Shown here: positions 1 to 6,370 of the stretch, in pieces | Layout of the letters: every line of letters begins with the position of its first letter | How positions within the stretch are numbered: the stretch's first letter is position 1 | Source: Alphaproteobacteria bacterium | Lineage (GTDB): Bacteria; Pseudomonadota; Alphaproteobacteria; Kiloniellales; JAKSDN01 | NCBI GenBank assembly: GCA_030598385.1 | Contig: JAUVQB010000032.1 | Span: forward strand, 1 to 9,700 | Length of the DNA: 9,700 nt | Direction: 5' to 3' | The notes under the pieces: model-generated | What the model saw: only the letters and a program-made list of their open reading frames with translations | What the model was told of the DNA's origin: nothing | Databases searched by the model: none | Program-made: the position numbers and the translations under genes

Positions 1-29
1 CATGAGCGAAGCTCAATACTTCCTATCGC

Positions 30-1325
30 GTGTCCCGCCTTATGCTGCCCATCCTGACATCGGTTTCTTCCATATTCATGGCCGTGCTGCTGTTCATGCT
101 CGGCAACAGCCTCCTGAGCATCACCCTACCGCTGAAGATGGAGGCGGCGGGGGTTGCCAACGAGCTGACCGGCGTGGTCATGGCGGCCTATTTCGCCGGA
201 CTTCTGGCGGGCTGCATCTATGGCAAGGCGCTGATCTTCCGGGTCGGCCATATCCGCGCCTTCGCCGGCCTCTCGGCGCTCAACGTCGGCGCCATCCTCG
301 GCCATACCATGATCTTCGATCCGGTGGCCTGGGCGGTCTTGCGCTTCGTCTCCGGGCTCTGTATCGCCGGCATCTTCTCGGCCCTGGAAAGCTGGCTCAA
401 CGACCGGGTGGACAACACCAACCGCGGGCGCGTGCTCGGCGTCTACATGGTGATCACCTATTGCGCCATGGCCCTCGGGCAGTTTTCGATCAACGTCTGG
501 GATCTGGAGACGGCGGGCGGCTTCATCGCCGCGGCCTTCCTGACCAGCTTGGCGATTGTGCCCGTGGCGCTGACCCGCGCCGAGGCGCCGAGCCTCGCCA
601 AGGCGGCCTCCATCACCTTGGCCGAGCTTTACCGGATCTCGCCCCTGGCGGTGACCAGCGCGGTTTGCTCGGGCTTGATGCTCGGCGCCTTCTGGGGCAT
701 GGGCGCGATCTTCGGGCGGGAGATCGGGCTAACGGTCTTCGAAACGTCGCTGTTCACCGGCAGCTTCATCTTGGGCGGCCTGCTGTTGCAGATTCCCATC
801 GGGCGGCTGTCCGACCGCTTCGACCGGCGCACCGTGCTGTGCAATGTCCTGGCCGGCGCCATCATGGCCTGCTTCGCGGGCCTCGCCGCCGGCCGGCTGG
901 GCGATCCCCTGCCGGTCGTGCTGACGCTGGCGGCGCTCTTGGGCGGTGCGATCAGCAACGTCTATCCGCTCTCCATCGCCCAGGCCTTCGATTACCTGGA
1001 CCGCGACCGCTACGTCGCCGGGGCAAGCCGCATACTGATGGCCTTTTCGGTCGGCGCCGTTGCCGGGCCGCTCATCTGCTCGACCGCCATGAGCTGGCTC
1101 GGGCCGCACGCCTTCTTCGGCTATATCGGCGTCGTGGCCGGCCTGCTCACCGCCTTCGTGCTCTACCGCATGGGCCGCCGCAAGCCGCTGCCGGTCGAAG
1201 AACAGCGGGACTTCGTGGCCCTGCCGCGCATGTCGCCGATCGGCGCCGAGATGCATCCGGACGCCACCGACGCCGCGGACGCCACAGCAGCGGACGAGCC
1301 GGAACCCGCGATGCCGGCCGATTGA
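30..1325 (+). CDS. MFS transporter, YcaD-like family
   Basis: This is a 431-residue, multi-spanning inner-membrane protein of the major facilitator superfamily, probably exporting or importing a small solute that cannot be named from sequence. Hydrophobic segments run from about residue 6 to 380. The motif ALESWLND (118-125) and the NRGRVLGVYM stretch (131-140) resemble the E. coli YcaD branch of MFS. PIGRLSDRFDRR (256-267) is the cytoplasmic loop A-type motif that opens the second six-helix half. The tail after about residue 380 is hydrophilic, and after 408 it is rich in Ala, Asp and Glu. The frame is closed by a TGA at 3-5, so the start is the GTG at 30 or the ATG at 42; neither has a clear Shine-Dalgarno sequence. 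It converges on the next gene with only 31 bases between the stops. The family call is secure; the substrate is unknown. Confidence 0.9.
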   Translation: MSRLMLPILTSVSSIFMAVLLFMLGNSLLSITLPLKMEAAGVANELTGVVMAAYFAGLLAGCIYGKALIFRVGHIRAFAGLSALNVGAILGHTMIFDPVAWAVLRFVSGLCIAGIFSALESWLNDRVDNTNRGRVLGVYMVITYCAMALGQFSINVWDLETAGGFIAAAFLTSLAIVPVALTRAEAPSLAKAASITLAELYRISPLAVTSAVCSGLMLGAFWGMGAIFGREIGLTVFETSLFTGSFILGGLLLQIPIGRLSDRFDRRTVLCNVLAGAIMACFAGLAAGRLGDPLPVVLTLAALLGGAISNVYPLSIAQAFDYLDRDRYVAGASRILMAFSVGAVAGPLICSTAMSWLGPHAFFGYIGVVAGLLTAFVLYRMGRRKPLPVEEQRDFVALPRMSPIGAEMHPDATDAADATAADEPEPAMPAD

Positions 1326-1356
1326 TGCTTGGATTCGGTTGCTTTGTAGCGGCGGC

Positions 1357-1914
1357 TTACGCCAGGTCGTAGGCGACCATCTGAACGCTCTTGGCCTCGG
1401 GGTCGTATTGACGCCGCCCGCTGGTCTCCAGGGACTGCCCATAGACGTGGAGGGTATAGGAGATTTCCTCGCCGCTGTTGTCGACGCTGTGAATGTCCTC
1501 GGTGGTCAGGGTGAGGGCCTCACCCGGACTCACGAGCTTGGTCTCGACCTTGTCGATCTCGGCGTAACCGGGCCGCGACCCGTCGTCCAGGCGCCGCCAC
1601 AGCGAATTGTGCTCATTGCCCGCGATGCCGACGACAACGGACCAGGTGCCGTGGTCGTGGGGCGGGACGCCGTGTCCCGGCTGCCAGGCGCCGAGCACGA
1701 TGAGAAGCCCATCGTCCGGCGCCTGATAAAGCTCCAGGTCGCCCATGCCGTATTTTTCGTTCCAGGCGAAGTCGGCCGCCGCCGGACGGGTCATCTCCGC
1801 CGCGAACTTCTGGGCCAGCGGCGCGACGGCCATGAGCACGTCGTCCTCGCTGCCGGCAGCGGTCAGAACGAACTCCAGGTCGCTGACGAAATGCTCGAGG
1901 GGATAGCTGCTCAT
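1357..1914 (-). CDS. Cysteine dioxygenase-like cupin (thiol dioxygenase family, COG5553-like)
   Basis: This predicted cytoplasmic protein of 185 residues is a non-haem iron cupin of the thiol dioxygenase type. Relatives oxidise thiols such as cysteine or 3-mercaptopropionate to sulfinates with O2. HDHG at 86-89 supplies the first two metal His (86, 88), and H142 in EDIHSV is the likely third. LHVYG at 155-159 matches the end of the Ser-His-Tyr triad of cysteine dioxygenases, but a Thr (154) stands where Ser is usual. By eye, the residue aligned with the substrate-carboxylate Arg of mammalian cysteine dioxygenase is Met57, so cysteine is not assured as substrate. The frame is open upstream to 2043, but the ATG at 1914 begins the conserved part and leaves a normal-length protein. 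No strong ribosome site is visible. It is divergent from the HAD gene. The fold call is firm; the substrate is open. Confidence 0.82.
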   Translation of the reverse strand: MSSYPLEHFVSDLEFVLTAAGSEDDVLMAVAPLAQKFAAEMTRPAAADFAWNEKYGMGDLELYQAPDDGLLIVLGAWQPGHGVPPHDHGTWSVVVGIAGNEHNSLWRRLDDGSRPGYAEIDKVETKLVSPGEALTLTTEDIHSVDNSGEEISYTLHVYGQSLETSGRRQYDPEAKSVQMVAYDLA

Positions 1915-2042
1915 GGCGCAGGAGACTAGCGCCCCGGACACACGCGGGACAACCGCGAACTGCAGGATTTCATTCTGGCGAGGCCCGGTATCCCGTGCTA
2001 TCGCTCGCCCCCGCACGCAACTCGGGAATCGGAGCCGCCGCA
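1915..2042. promoter_or_regulatory. Divergent intergenic region between dioxygenase-like and HAD genes
   Basis: These 128 bases separate two divergent starts and so must hold the promoters of both genes if each is transcribed on its own. I could not pick out a convincing -35/-10 pair on either strand. Two longer reading frames run through it (in-frame extensions of both neighbours), but they lack family-like sequence and better starts exist. The only clear signal is the GGAG in front of the HAD gene. Confidence 0.4.
2031..2034 (+). promoter_or_regulatory. Ribosome binding site fixing the HAD gene start
   Basis: GGAG lies 8 bases before the ATG at 2043. This favours that ATG over the in-frame GTG at 1995, which would add 16 residues ahead of the motif I strand. 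Confidence 0.6.
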
Positions 2043-2756
2043 ATGGCCATCAAGGGCATCCTCTTCGACAAGGACGGCACCCTGCTCGACTATGTCGCCA
2101 CCTGGATGCCGCTCAATCACAAGGCAGCCTTGGCGGCGGCCGGCGGCGACCAGGGTTTGGCCGACCGGCTGCTGGCGGCGGGCGGCTACGACGCGGCCGC
2201 CGGCCGGGTGCTGAGCGGCAGCCCGCTGGCGGCCAGCACGAACCGGGAGATCGCCGCGTGCTGGGCGGAGCTGATGCCCGGCTGCGATCTTGAGGAACTG
2301 GCCCGCCAGGTCGAGCGGATCTTTACCGAAGGCGGCCGCCATTCCGCGACGCCAGTGGCAGAGCTGGGACCCCTGCTCGCGCGGCTGAAGGCCCGGGATC
2401 TCAGCCTCGGCGTGGCGACAAGCGACAGCGAGGCCGGCGCCCACGCGACCCTGGCCCACTTCGGAGTCATCGAGCAGCTCGATTTCCTCGCCGGCTACGA
2501 CAGCGGCTATGCGCCCAAGCCGAGTCCCAACCTGGTCGCCGGCTTTTGTCGCGCGACCGGGCTGCAGGCCGCCGAGGTTTGCGTCGTGGGCGACAATCTG
2601 CACGATCTCGAGATGGGCCGCGCGGCGGGCGCCGGCCTGGTGGTCGGGGTGCTGACCGGCACCAGCGATTACGGCGACCTGGCGCCCTTCGCCGACCGCG
2701 TGCTCGACAGCATCGTCGAGCTCGAGGCGCTGCTGGACGAGATCGCCGCGGCCTGA
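2043..2756 (+). CDS. HAD-superfamily phosphatase (phosphoglycolate phosphatase-like, subfamily IA)
   Basis: This is a 237-residue cytoplasmic hydrolase of the haloacid dehalogenase superfamily, which hydrolyses phosphate esters through a phospho-aspartate. Motif I is FDKDGT (8-13): Asp9 is the nucleophile and Asp11 the general acid/base. Motif II is GVATSD (123-128), with Thr126 in the phosphate-binding position. Motif III is Lys159 in APKPSPN. Motif IV is VVGDNLHDLE (181-190), with Asp184 and Asp188 for Mg. The insert between motif I and II (about 15-100) is a helical C1 cap, as in Gph-like enzymes. Length and motif spacing fit phosphoglycolate phosphatase or a related sugar-phosphate phosphatase, but no rbc or other glyoxylate genes are nearby to settle the substrate. 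The start was chosen from the GGAG 8 bases upstream. The downstream gap is long, so this looks like a single-gene transcript. Confidence 0.9.
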   Translation: MAIKGILFDKDGTLLDYVATWMPLNHKAALAAAGGDQGLADRLLAAGGYDAAAGRVLSGSPLAASTNREIAACWAELMPGCDLEELARQVERIFTEGGRHSATPVAELGPLLARLKARDLSLGVATSDSEAGAHATLAHFGVIEQLDFLAGYDSGYAPKPSPNLVAGFCRATGLQAAEVCVVGDNLHDLEMGRAAGAGLVVGVLTGTSDYGDLAPFADRVLDSIVELEALLDEIAAA

Positions 2757-2804
2757 GGCGGGTTTATTCGTGAGACTGAGCAGCTCGTATCGATCTTTAG
2801 ATGT

Positions 2805-2822
2805 CGCGGGACCAGCCCCGCG
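2805..2822 (+). terminator. GC-rich hairpin, possible transcription end after the HAD gene
   Basis: CGCGGG (2805-2810) pairs perfectly with CCCGCG (2817-2822) around a 6-base loop, about 50 bases past the HAD stop. There is no T-run after it, so it is not a standard intrinsic terminator. It may assist termination or be incidental in GC-rich DNA. Confidence 0.25.
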
Positions 2823-2861
2823 CGCAGCGCCCGGCTACGCCGCCCCCCTTCCAGTGCGGTA

Positions 2862-2878
2862 GTGTCTCAGTTTGAAAT
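2862..2878 (+). repeat. Left copy of an inverted 17-base repeat
   Basis: GTGTCTCAGTTTGAAAT here matches the minus strand at 5124-5140 in 16 of 17 bases. In both copies a GTCCGA-N(12-13)-GCGG motif follows in the same order (here 2912-2934; minus strand 5032-5011). Both copies lie in intergenic debris and flank the low-GC gene pair in opposite orientation. By a rough chance estimate, a single 16/17 match somewhere in a window of this size is not rare, so the shared location and second motif carry most of the weight. Confidence 0.4.
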
Positions 2879-2983
2879 TTATTGCGCTGAACGCGCAAAG
2901 CAGACCCGAATGTCCGATGTTGGGGGCAATGCGGGCGTCAGAGGGTGGGGTCTTTGACGTCTGGGTTTAGCCAAGAAGAGACC

Positions 2984-3141
2984 TTAGAGCCGGTCCTTGC
3001 CTTCCCAAGGGTCTGCTCGCTTGGACGGTCGGCGAGACCATGATGGCCCGGCTGCTCACCTACTTCGCGGCGCGCGAGAAGGATTCCAGCCGGCGCAGCG
3101 ACATCGAGGCCGGCATGGCGAAGCTGCTGGCCGCGCGGGTC
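2984..3141 (+). pseudogene. Acyl-CoA dehydrogenase remnant, frameshifted and truncated
   Basis: Two adjacent frames together spell part of the C-terminal helical domain of an acyl-CoA dehydrogenase. Bases 2984-3013 read LEPVLAFPRV, matching the family's K-P-x-x-A-F-P-R-V stretch. After an apparent small deletion near 3013-3015 the next frame continues LLAWTVGETMMARLLTYF and AAREKDSSRRSDIEAGMAKL, then LAARV ending at 3141. In intact relatives FPRV is followed by about three residues (ADK-like) before LAW; here only two bases separate them, giving a net frameshift. The frame stays open to a TGA at 3169-3171, but similarity stops after LAARV. The next conserved block (Q-I-H-G-G, the flavin-binding region) and the catalytic Glu region are absent, as are the N-terminal domains. 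It is a dead fragment, not a small gene. The family assignment is from memory of conserved residues. Confidence 0.72.
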
Positions 3142-3204
3142 CGCGGGGTCTTGACCAGCAGACGGAATTGAGCAGGGCAGCTATGCCCGAAGTTTCCGGC
3201 GCGG

Positions 3205-3630
3205 CTAGTCCGCCTTGATCATGATCGGCTCGCCCTTGGGACCGACCTGGATTACCAGAAGCTCGGTGCTGCTGTCTGCGCTCAAGTTTTCGCCGATCAT
3301 CTTCATGCCGGGGATTTCGTAATAGACTTCGCCGGCGTTGATCGTGCGCGTTCCCTCGTCGGTCTGGACGGTCAAGGAGCCAGAAAGGACGTAGACGAAG
3401 ACGTCGCCCGTGTGATAATGCCGCCCGCCCTTGAATCCCGGCGGCAGCTTGAAGTGGATGGCATTGGCCTCCAGACCGCTTCCGGCTGCCAATCCTTCCT
3501 GTTTCAGAAGCGCGGTCTTCTCCGCCTTGGGTGCGGTATATTCCTCGCCGGTTTGGCCGTGCACCCCAACTGGCGCGGCGATCAGCGCAAGCGCAAAGAC
3601 CGACAACATGGCAATGACGGATTTTCGCAT
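3205..3630 (-). CDS. Secreted cupin-domain protein with degenerate metal site
   Basis: This is a 141-residue exported single-domain cupin. Residues 1-25 form a signal peptide (MRKS, a hydrophobic core, likely cut after VHG), so it should act in the periplasm. The beta-barrel spans about 55-130. The first cupin motif is GGRHYHTGDVFVYVLSG (68-84), with His71 and His73 present, but the usual Glu four residues after the second His is Val77. The second motif region, AGEVYYEIPGMKM (99-111), lacks the usual His. Metal binding and catalysis are therefore doubtful, and a binding or sensing role is possible. The frame is open upstream to 3795, but the ATG at 3630 begins the signal peptide and has a G-rich tract about 9 bases upstream. 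It is divergent from the flippase-like gene across 237 bases. The fold is clear; the function is unknown. Confidence 0.8.
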   Translation of the reverse strand: MRKSVIAMLSVFALALIAAPVGVHGQTGEEYTAPKAEKTALLKQEGLAAGSGLEANAIHFKLPPGFKGGRHYHTGDVFVYVLSGSLTVQTDEGTRTINAGEVYYEIPGMKMIGENLSADSSTELLVIQVGPKGEPIMIKAD

Positions 3631-3684
3631 CCTAGATAACCCCCCCGAAATCAGAGAAAAGATACAACGCGGCTTGTACAGCGC

Positions 3685-3712
3685 ATTATTTCGCTTGGAT
3701 TTTCCCAGGCAA
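3685..3712 (-). promoter_or_regulatory. Candidate sigma-70 promoter for the secreted cupin
   Basis: Read on the minus strand, TTGCCT (3712-3707) and AATAAT (3690-3685) are separated by 16 bases and match 4/6 and 5/6 of the -35 and -10 consensus. They lie about 55 bases ahead of the cupin ATG, in locally AT-richer DNA. No comparably good pair was found for the divergent gene on the plus strand. Confidence 0.35.
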
Positions 3713-3867
3713 GCCCTGACAACTACACAGAACGGTAGCACAAGTGCGCATCGGTCGGAAGCGCGCCAGACCAGCTTGCCGCCGATCTTAATCACCTTCT
3801 CGTATCGAGCACCCCCGATCGCGAATCAATCGCGCCACACCAACTGTCCGGACGTTATTATGGTAAA

Positions 3868-4929
3868 ATGTCCGATCCGAAATTAAACTCAACCAGAGGC
3901 AGCCACGGACCTCTAATCCGCTGGATACTTCCGACCATTGGCGCGGCATTCGCGGTTATCGCGCTGTTTTGGCTATACCAAGACCTCGACCTTGAACGAT
4001 TTCTTTCCGCCATCGCCACGGCTGAGCTGGTTTGGCTTTATGTTTTAGCCGGCACCATTCTTCTCGAACAATTGGCTCGAGGCTGGAAATGGCGACAAAT
4101 TCTGTTCGATCTGAAACCGATTTCGAGTGTAAGGCTGTTTGGCGCGATCCTCGCGGGCTATGGCGTCGCGATCCTCATTCCCTTGGGCATCAGCCCACTT
4201 GTACGGTCATGGCTGATCGCGCGGTTGGAAGGCTTGCGTTGGGCCTGTGTTCTGATGACATCGGCCATAGAGCGCTTTCTTGACGGGGTCGTATTTGCGC
4301 TGTTTGCCGCGTTCGTCGCGATGGTTGGCCAAATGCCAAATGTCGACGGCGATGTAAGGGCCGGCCTTGCTGTTGCGGGCGGTTTGAACCTCCTTTTATT
4401 TTCCGTACTGCTTTACTTTCTGTTTGTCGGTCGCTCGCCGTTGGGTCGAGAGGACGCACGGATAAGCCGGTGGATCGACTGGCTGGCTGCCAGGGGTGGC
4501 GGGCGCCTTGAAGGGCTGCGGACGGCGATCCGAGAAGGCATCATTTGGCCGCGCGATCGCCGCCGCCAAATTGGTGCGGTGCTGGCAAGCGTTCTGATGA
4601 AGATCATCGCGGCCACGCATTTCCTGTGGGCGGGTCTGGCGATCGGTATCGTCCTGACACCCTTGGACTACCTGTTTCTCATGGTTTTTGCGGGATTTGC
4701 ATTGGTGCTCGCCCGTTTTATTCGCGTGCCTGGGGGATTCGTCATTGGATCCGGTTTCGCGCTAAAACTGCTTGGCGTCCCCGACGAACAGGCGCTGGCG
4801 ATGATCCTGTTCAATCAAGTTCTTTCCATGGTTCTGATGGTGGGGCTCGGCCTGCTGTTTCTGTGGAGGAGCGGCGTCGATATTCGGGAAGCGCGCAACG
4901 CGGAGGCGAAGGTCGATGCCTCTGCCTGA
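3868..4929 (+). CDS. Flippase-like integral membrane protein (LPG synthase TM / UPF0104 family)
   Basis: This 353-residue protein has about eight hydrophobic segments (near 20-36, 54-70, 90-108, 128-154, 166-188, 236-262, 266-284, 308-334) and belongs to the family of membrane domains found in lysyl-phosphatidylglycerol synthase (MprF) and related lipid flippase-like proteins. Typical marks are ARGWKWRQIL (70-79), GISPLVRSWLIARLEGLRW (107-125), SAIERFLDG (132-140) and RVPGGFVIGSG (286-296). It has only the membrane domain: no aminoacyl-transferase or glycosyltransferase domain is fused, and none is next door. A role in moving or protecting an envelope lipid is inferred from the family only. 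The ATG at 3868 begins the protein; the ribosome site is weak. Base composition differs from neighbours: 60-base blocks counted at 3841 and 4021 are 43% and 48% GC, against 83% at 2161. This suggests a different origin. Confidence 0.85.
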   Translation: MSDPKLNSTRGSHGPLIRWILPTIGAAFAVIALFWLYQDLDLERFLSAIATAELVWLYVLAGTILLEQLARGWKWRQILFDLKPISSVRLFGAILAGYGVAILIPLGISPLVRSWLIARLEGLRWACVLMTSAIERFLDGVVFALFAAFVAMVGQMPNVDGDVRAGLAVAGGLNLLLFSVLLYFLFVGRSPLGREDARISRWIDWLAARGGGRLEGLRTAIREGIIWPRDRRRQIGAVLASVLMKIIAATHFLWAGLAIGIVLTPLDYLFLMVFAGFALVLARFIRVPGGFVIGSGFALKLLGVPDEQALAMILFNQVLSMVLMVGLGLLFLWRSGVDIREARNAEAKVDASA

Positions 4930-4984
4930 AAGAAACCAGAGGATTCGGGACGCTTTTTCGACGGCCTGCACAAGGCCGGACTGC

Positions 4985-5013
4985 CGGAGTGGTAGTAGCC
5001 TGCTCCACTTCCG
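4985..5013 (+). terminator. Imperfect hairpin downstream of the flippase-like gene
   Basis: CGGAGTGG (4985-4992) pairs with CCACTTCCG (5005-5013) as eight pairs with one bulged base and a 12-base loop, about 55 bases after the stop. No T-run follows, so intrinsic termination is not assured. The hairpin overlaps the repeat-like motif here and could instead be part of that element. Confidence 0.25.
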
Positions 5014-5123
5014 CTGTGGGTCAGAGTCGGACGAAAGCGCAAGGCCTCAATCACGACCGCTGTTGAAGGTTGAGCGGCCGTAACCGACGCGAAAACGGAC
5101 GTCCAGGGCATCGCTTCGGCAGG

Positions 5124-5140
5124 ATTTCAAACTGATACAC
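5124..5140 (-). repeat. Right copy of the inverted 17-base repeat
   Basis: The minus strand reads GTGTATCAGTTTGAAAT, differing at one base from 2862-2878. It is followed on the minus strand by the shared GTCCGA...GCGG motif at 5032-5011, as in the left copy, though the distance between the two boxes is longer (about 90 versus 33 bases). Confidence 0.4.
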
Positions 5141-5186
5141 CATTCCCAGCGCGGAGCACTCGGGCTGGCCCAGACACTGAGATAGT

Positions 5187-6230
5187 TCAAGGCCGGCGGC
5201 GGCCGCGGCGGCGCCCGGAGCGCGCGTCTGCGGCGGACTCTCCGGCGTCTTCCTCGGCGGCGAGTTGTTTCTGCGCCCCGGCGGAGACCTGGCCGAGGCG
5301 GGCGATGACCGCCTCCAGGGCCGGATGCCCGCCCGGTTCGTGGGCCGTGAGGGCGGCGTGCATGGCCGAGACATGGGCCGGCGTCGTGCCGCAGCAGCCG
5401 CCGATGATGCGCACCCCGGCATCCCGGCAGAGGCGCGCGTAATCGGCCATCAGATCAGGCGTTCCCGAATAACGGATCTGCCCATCGACGTATTCGGGGA
5501 TGCCGCAGTTGCTCTTGGCCACCAGTACATCGCCCGGCTCGGCGGCCTCGGTCATGTTGAGGAGCGCCGCCATCAGCTCGGAGGCGCCGGTTCCGCAATT
5601 GCCGCCGAAGGCCATCGGCCCAGGCTCGAGCTCGTGCATCAGGCGCGCGACGCGGGTCGGGCGAACACCCATCATGGTGCAGCCATTGGTGTCGAAGCTG
5701 AGGGTGCAAACGTAGGGCAGGCCCGCCCGTTCGGCCCCCTTGATGGCGGCGCGCAGCTCCTCTTCCGAGGACATGGTCTCGATCCACAGGACATCGGCGC
5801 CGCCCGCGGCCAAGGCCGCACCCTGCTCGGCGAAGGCGTCCGCCGCGTCCTCCTCCGAGAGCGGGCCGATCGGCGCCAGGATCTCGCCCGTCGGCCCCAT
5901 GGAGCCGGCCACCACCACGTCGCGCCCGGAGGAATCGGCCGACCGGCGCGCGATGGCCGCCGCCGCGCGGTTGATTTCGGCGACCCGGTCCTGGGCCTTG
6001 TGCAACTTCAAGCGATGGCGGGTGCCGCCGAAGGAGTTGGTGAGGATGATGTCGGAGCCGGCTGCGATGAAGGCCTCGTGGAGGGCGGCAACCCGCTCCG
6101 GATGATCACAATTCCACAGCTCCGGAGCATCGCCGGTTTCCAGGCCCGCGGCGAAATAATTGGTGCCCGTCGCCCCGTCGGCCAGCAGCCAAGGGCGCGC
6201 GTCCAGCAGTTGTTGCAGCCGATTGGGCAT
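5187..6230 (-). CDS. bmt: Homocysteine S-methyltransferase, betaine-homocysteine methyltransferase type
   Basis: This is a 347-residue cytoplasmic, zinc-dependent methyltransferase that makes methionine from homocysteine using a methyl donor, most likely glycine betaine. The TIM-barrel opens with LLADGATGTNYF (15-26). The three zinc-binding Cys are visible as Cys212 in GGNCGTG (209-215) and Cys279-Cys280 in IGGCCGT (276-282), the pattern of BHMT and Pfam S-methyl_trans enzymes. No cobalamin or folate domain is attached, so it is not MetH. The barrel ends near residue 300; the rest is a variable Ala/Glu-rich tail closing with an Arg-rich end (338-347). The ATG at 6230 has GGAAAGG 9 bases upstream. 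It lies 140 bases downstream of der on the same strand. I saw no recognisable SAM or SAH riboswitch in that gap. A different methyl donor (e.g. S-methylmethionine) cannot be excluded. Confidence 0.85.
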   Translation of the reverse strand: MPNRLQQLLDARPWLLADGATGTNYFAAGLETGDAPELWNCDHPERVAALHEAFIAAGSDIILTNSFGGTRHRLKLHKAQDRVAEINRAAAAIARRSADSSGRDVVVAGSMGPTGEILAPIGPLSEEDAADAFAEQGAALAAGGADVLWIETMSSEEELRAAIKGAERAGLPYVCTLSFDTNGCTMMGVRPTRVARLMHELEPGPMAFGGNCGTGASELMAALLNMTEAAEPGDVLVAKSNCGIPEYVDGQIRYSGTPDLMADYARLCRDAGVRIIGGCCGTTPAHVSAMHAALTAHEPGGHPALEAVIARLGQVSAGAQKQLAAEEDAGESAADARSGRRRGRRRP

Positions 6231-6370
6231 GAGCGGCGGCCTTTCCGCAGAATGGAATGCAAAGCTCTTAGGTTTCGGCGTTGATGGTGCGCTGGCTCCT
6301 GGCCGAGACGTTAGAACCGGCGGGCCAAGGGATCAAGGACCGGCCCTAAACCCTGCCTCAGGCGCCGGCG

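Larger units (their letters stand above)
2757..3204. other. Gene-poor spacer with debris (448 bases)
   Basis: No intact gene is seen between the HAD stop and the secreted cupin stop. From left to right it holds a GC-rich hairpin (2805-2822), a short repeat box (2862-2878), a GTCCGA...GCGG motif (2912-2934), an acyl-CoA dehydrogenase remnant (about 2984-3141) and about 60 bases that match nothing I recognise. The longest open frame across it (2997-3218) is not in the frames that carry the dehydrogenase similarity and is judged spurious. Confidence 0.6.
4930..5186. other. Convergent intergenic region with repeat and hairpin
   Basis: This 257-base spacer lies between the stops of the flippase-like gene and bmt. 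It holds an imperfect hairpin (4985-5013), the second GTCCGA...GCGG motif (minus strand 5032-5011) and the right copy of the 17-base repeat. No gene is supported; frames running into it are extensions of antisense or shadow frames. Confidence 0.55.

Noticed and set aside
2..1372. A 456-codon frame overlapping the MFS gene on the same strand
   Set aside because: The translation is Arg/Gly-rich with no membrane segments. The frame beginning at 30 gives a clear MFS protein.
2997..3218. 73-codon frame in the debris region
   Set aside because: It runs in a different frame from the acyl-CoA dehydrogenase similarity and is Arg/Gly-rich; treated as spurious.
5265..6284. Long plus-strand frame antisense to the methyltransferase
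   Set aside because: The minus-strand frame carries the zinc-binding Cys motifs and a full family-length barrel; the antisense frame shows no family features.
6231..6370. Possible SAM or SAH riboswitch ahead of the methyltransferase
   Set aside because: Only short, weak inverted repeats (about 5 bp) are visible, with none of the conserved core sequences I could recognise.
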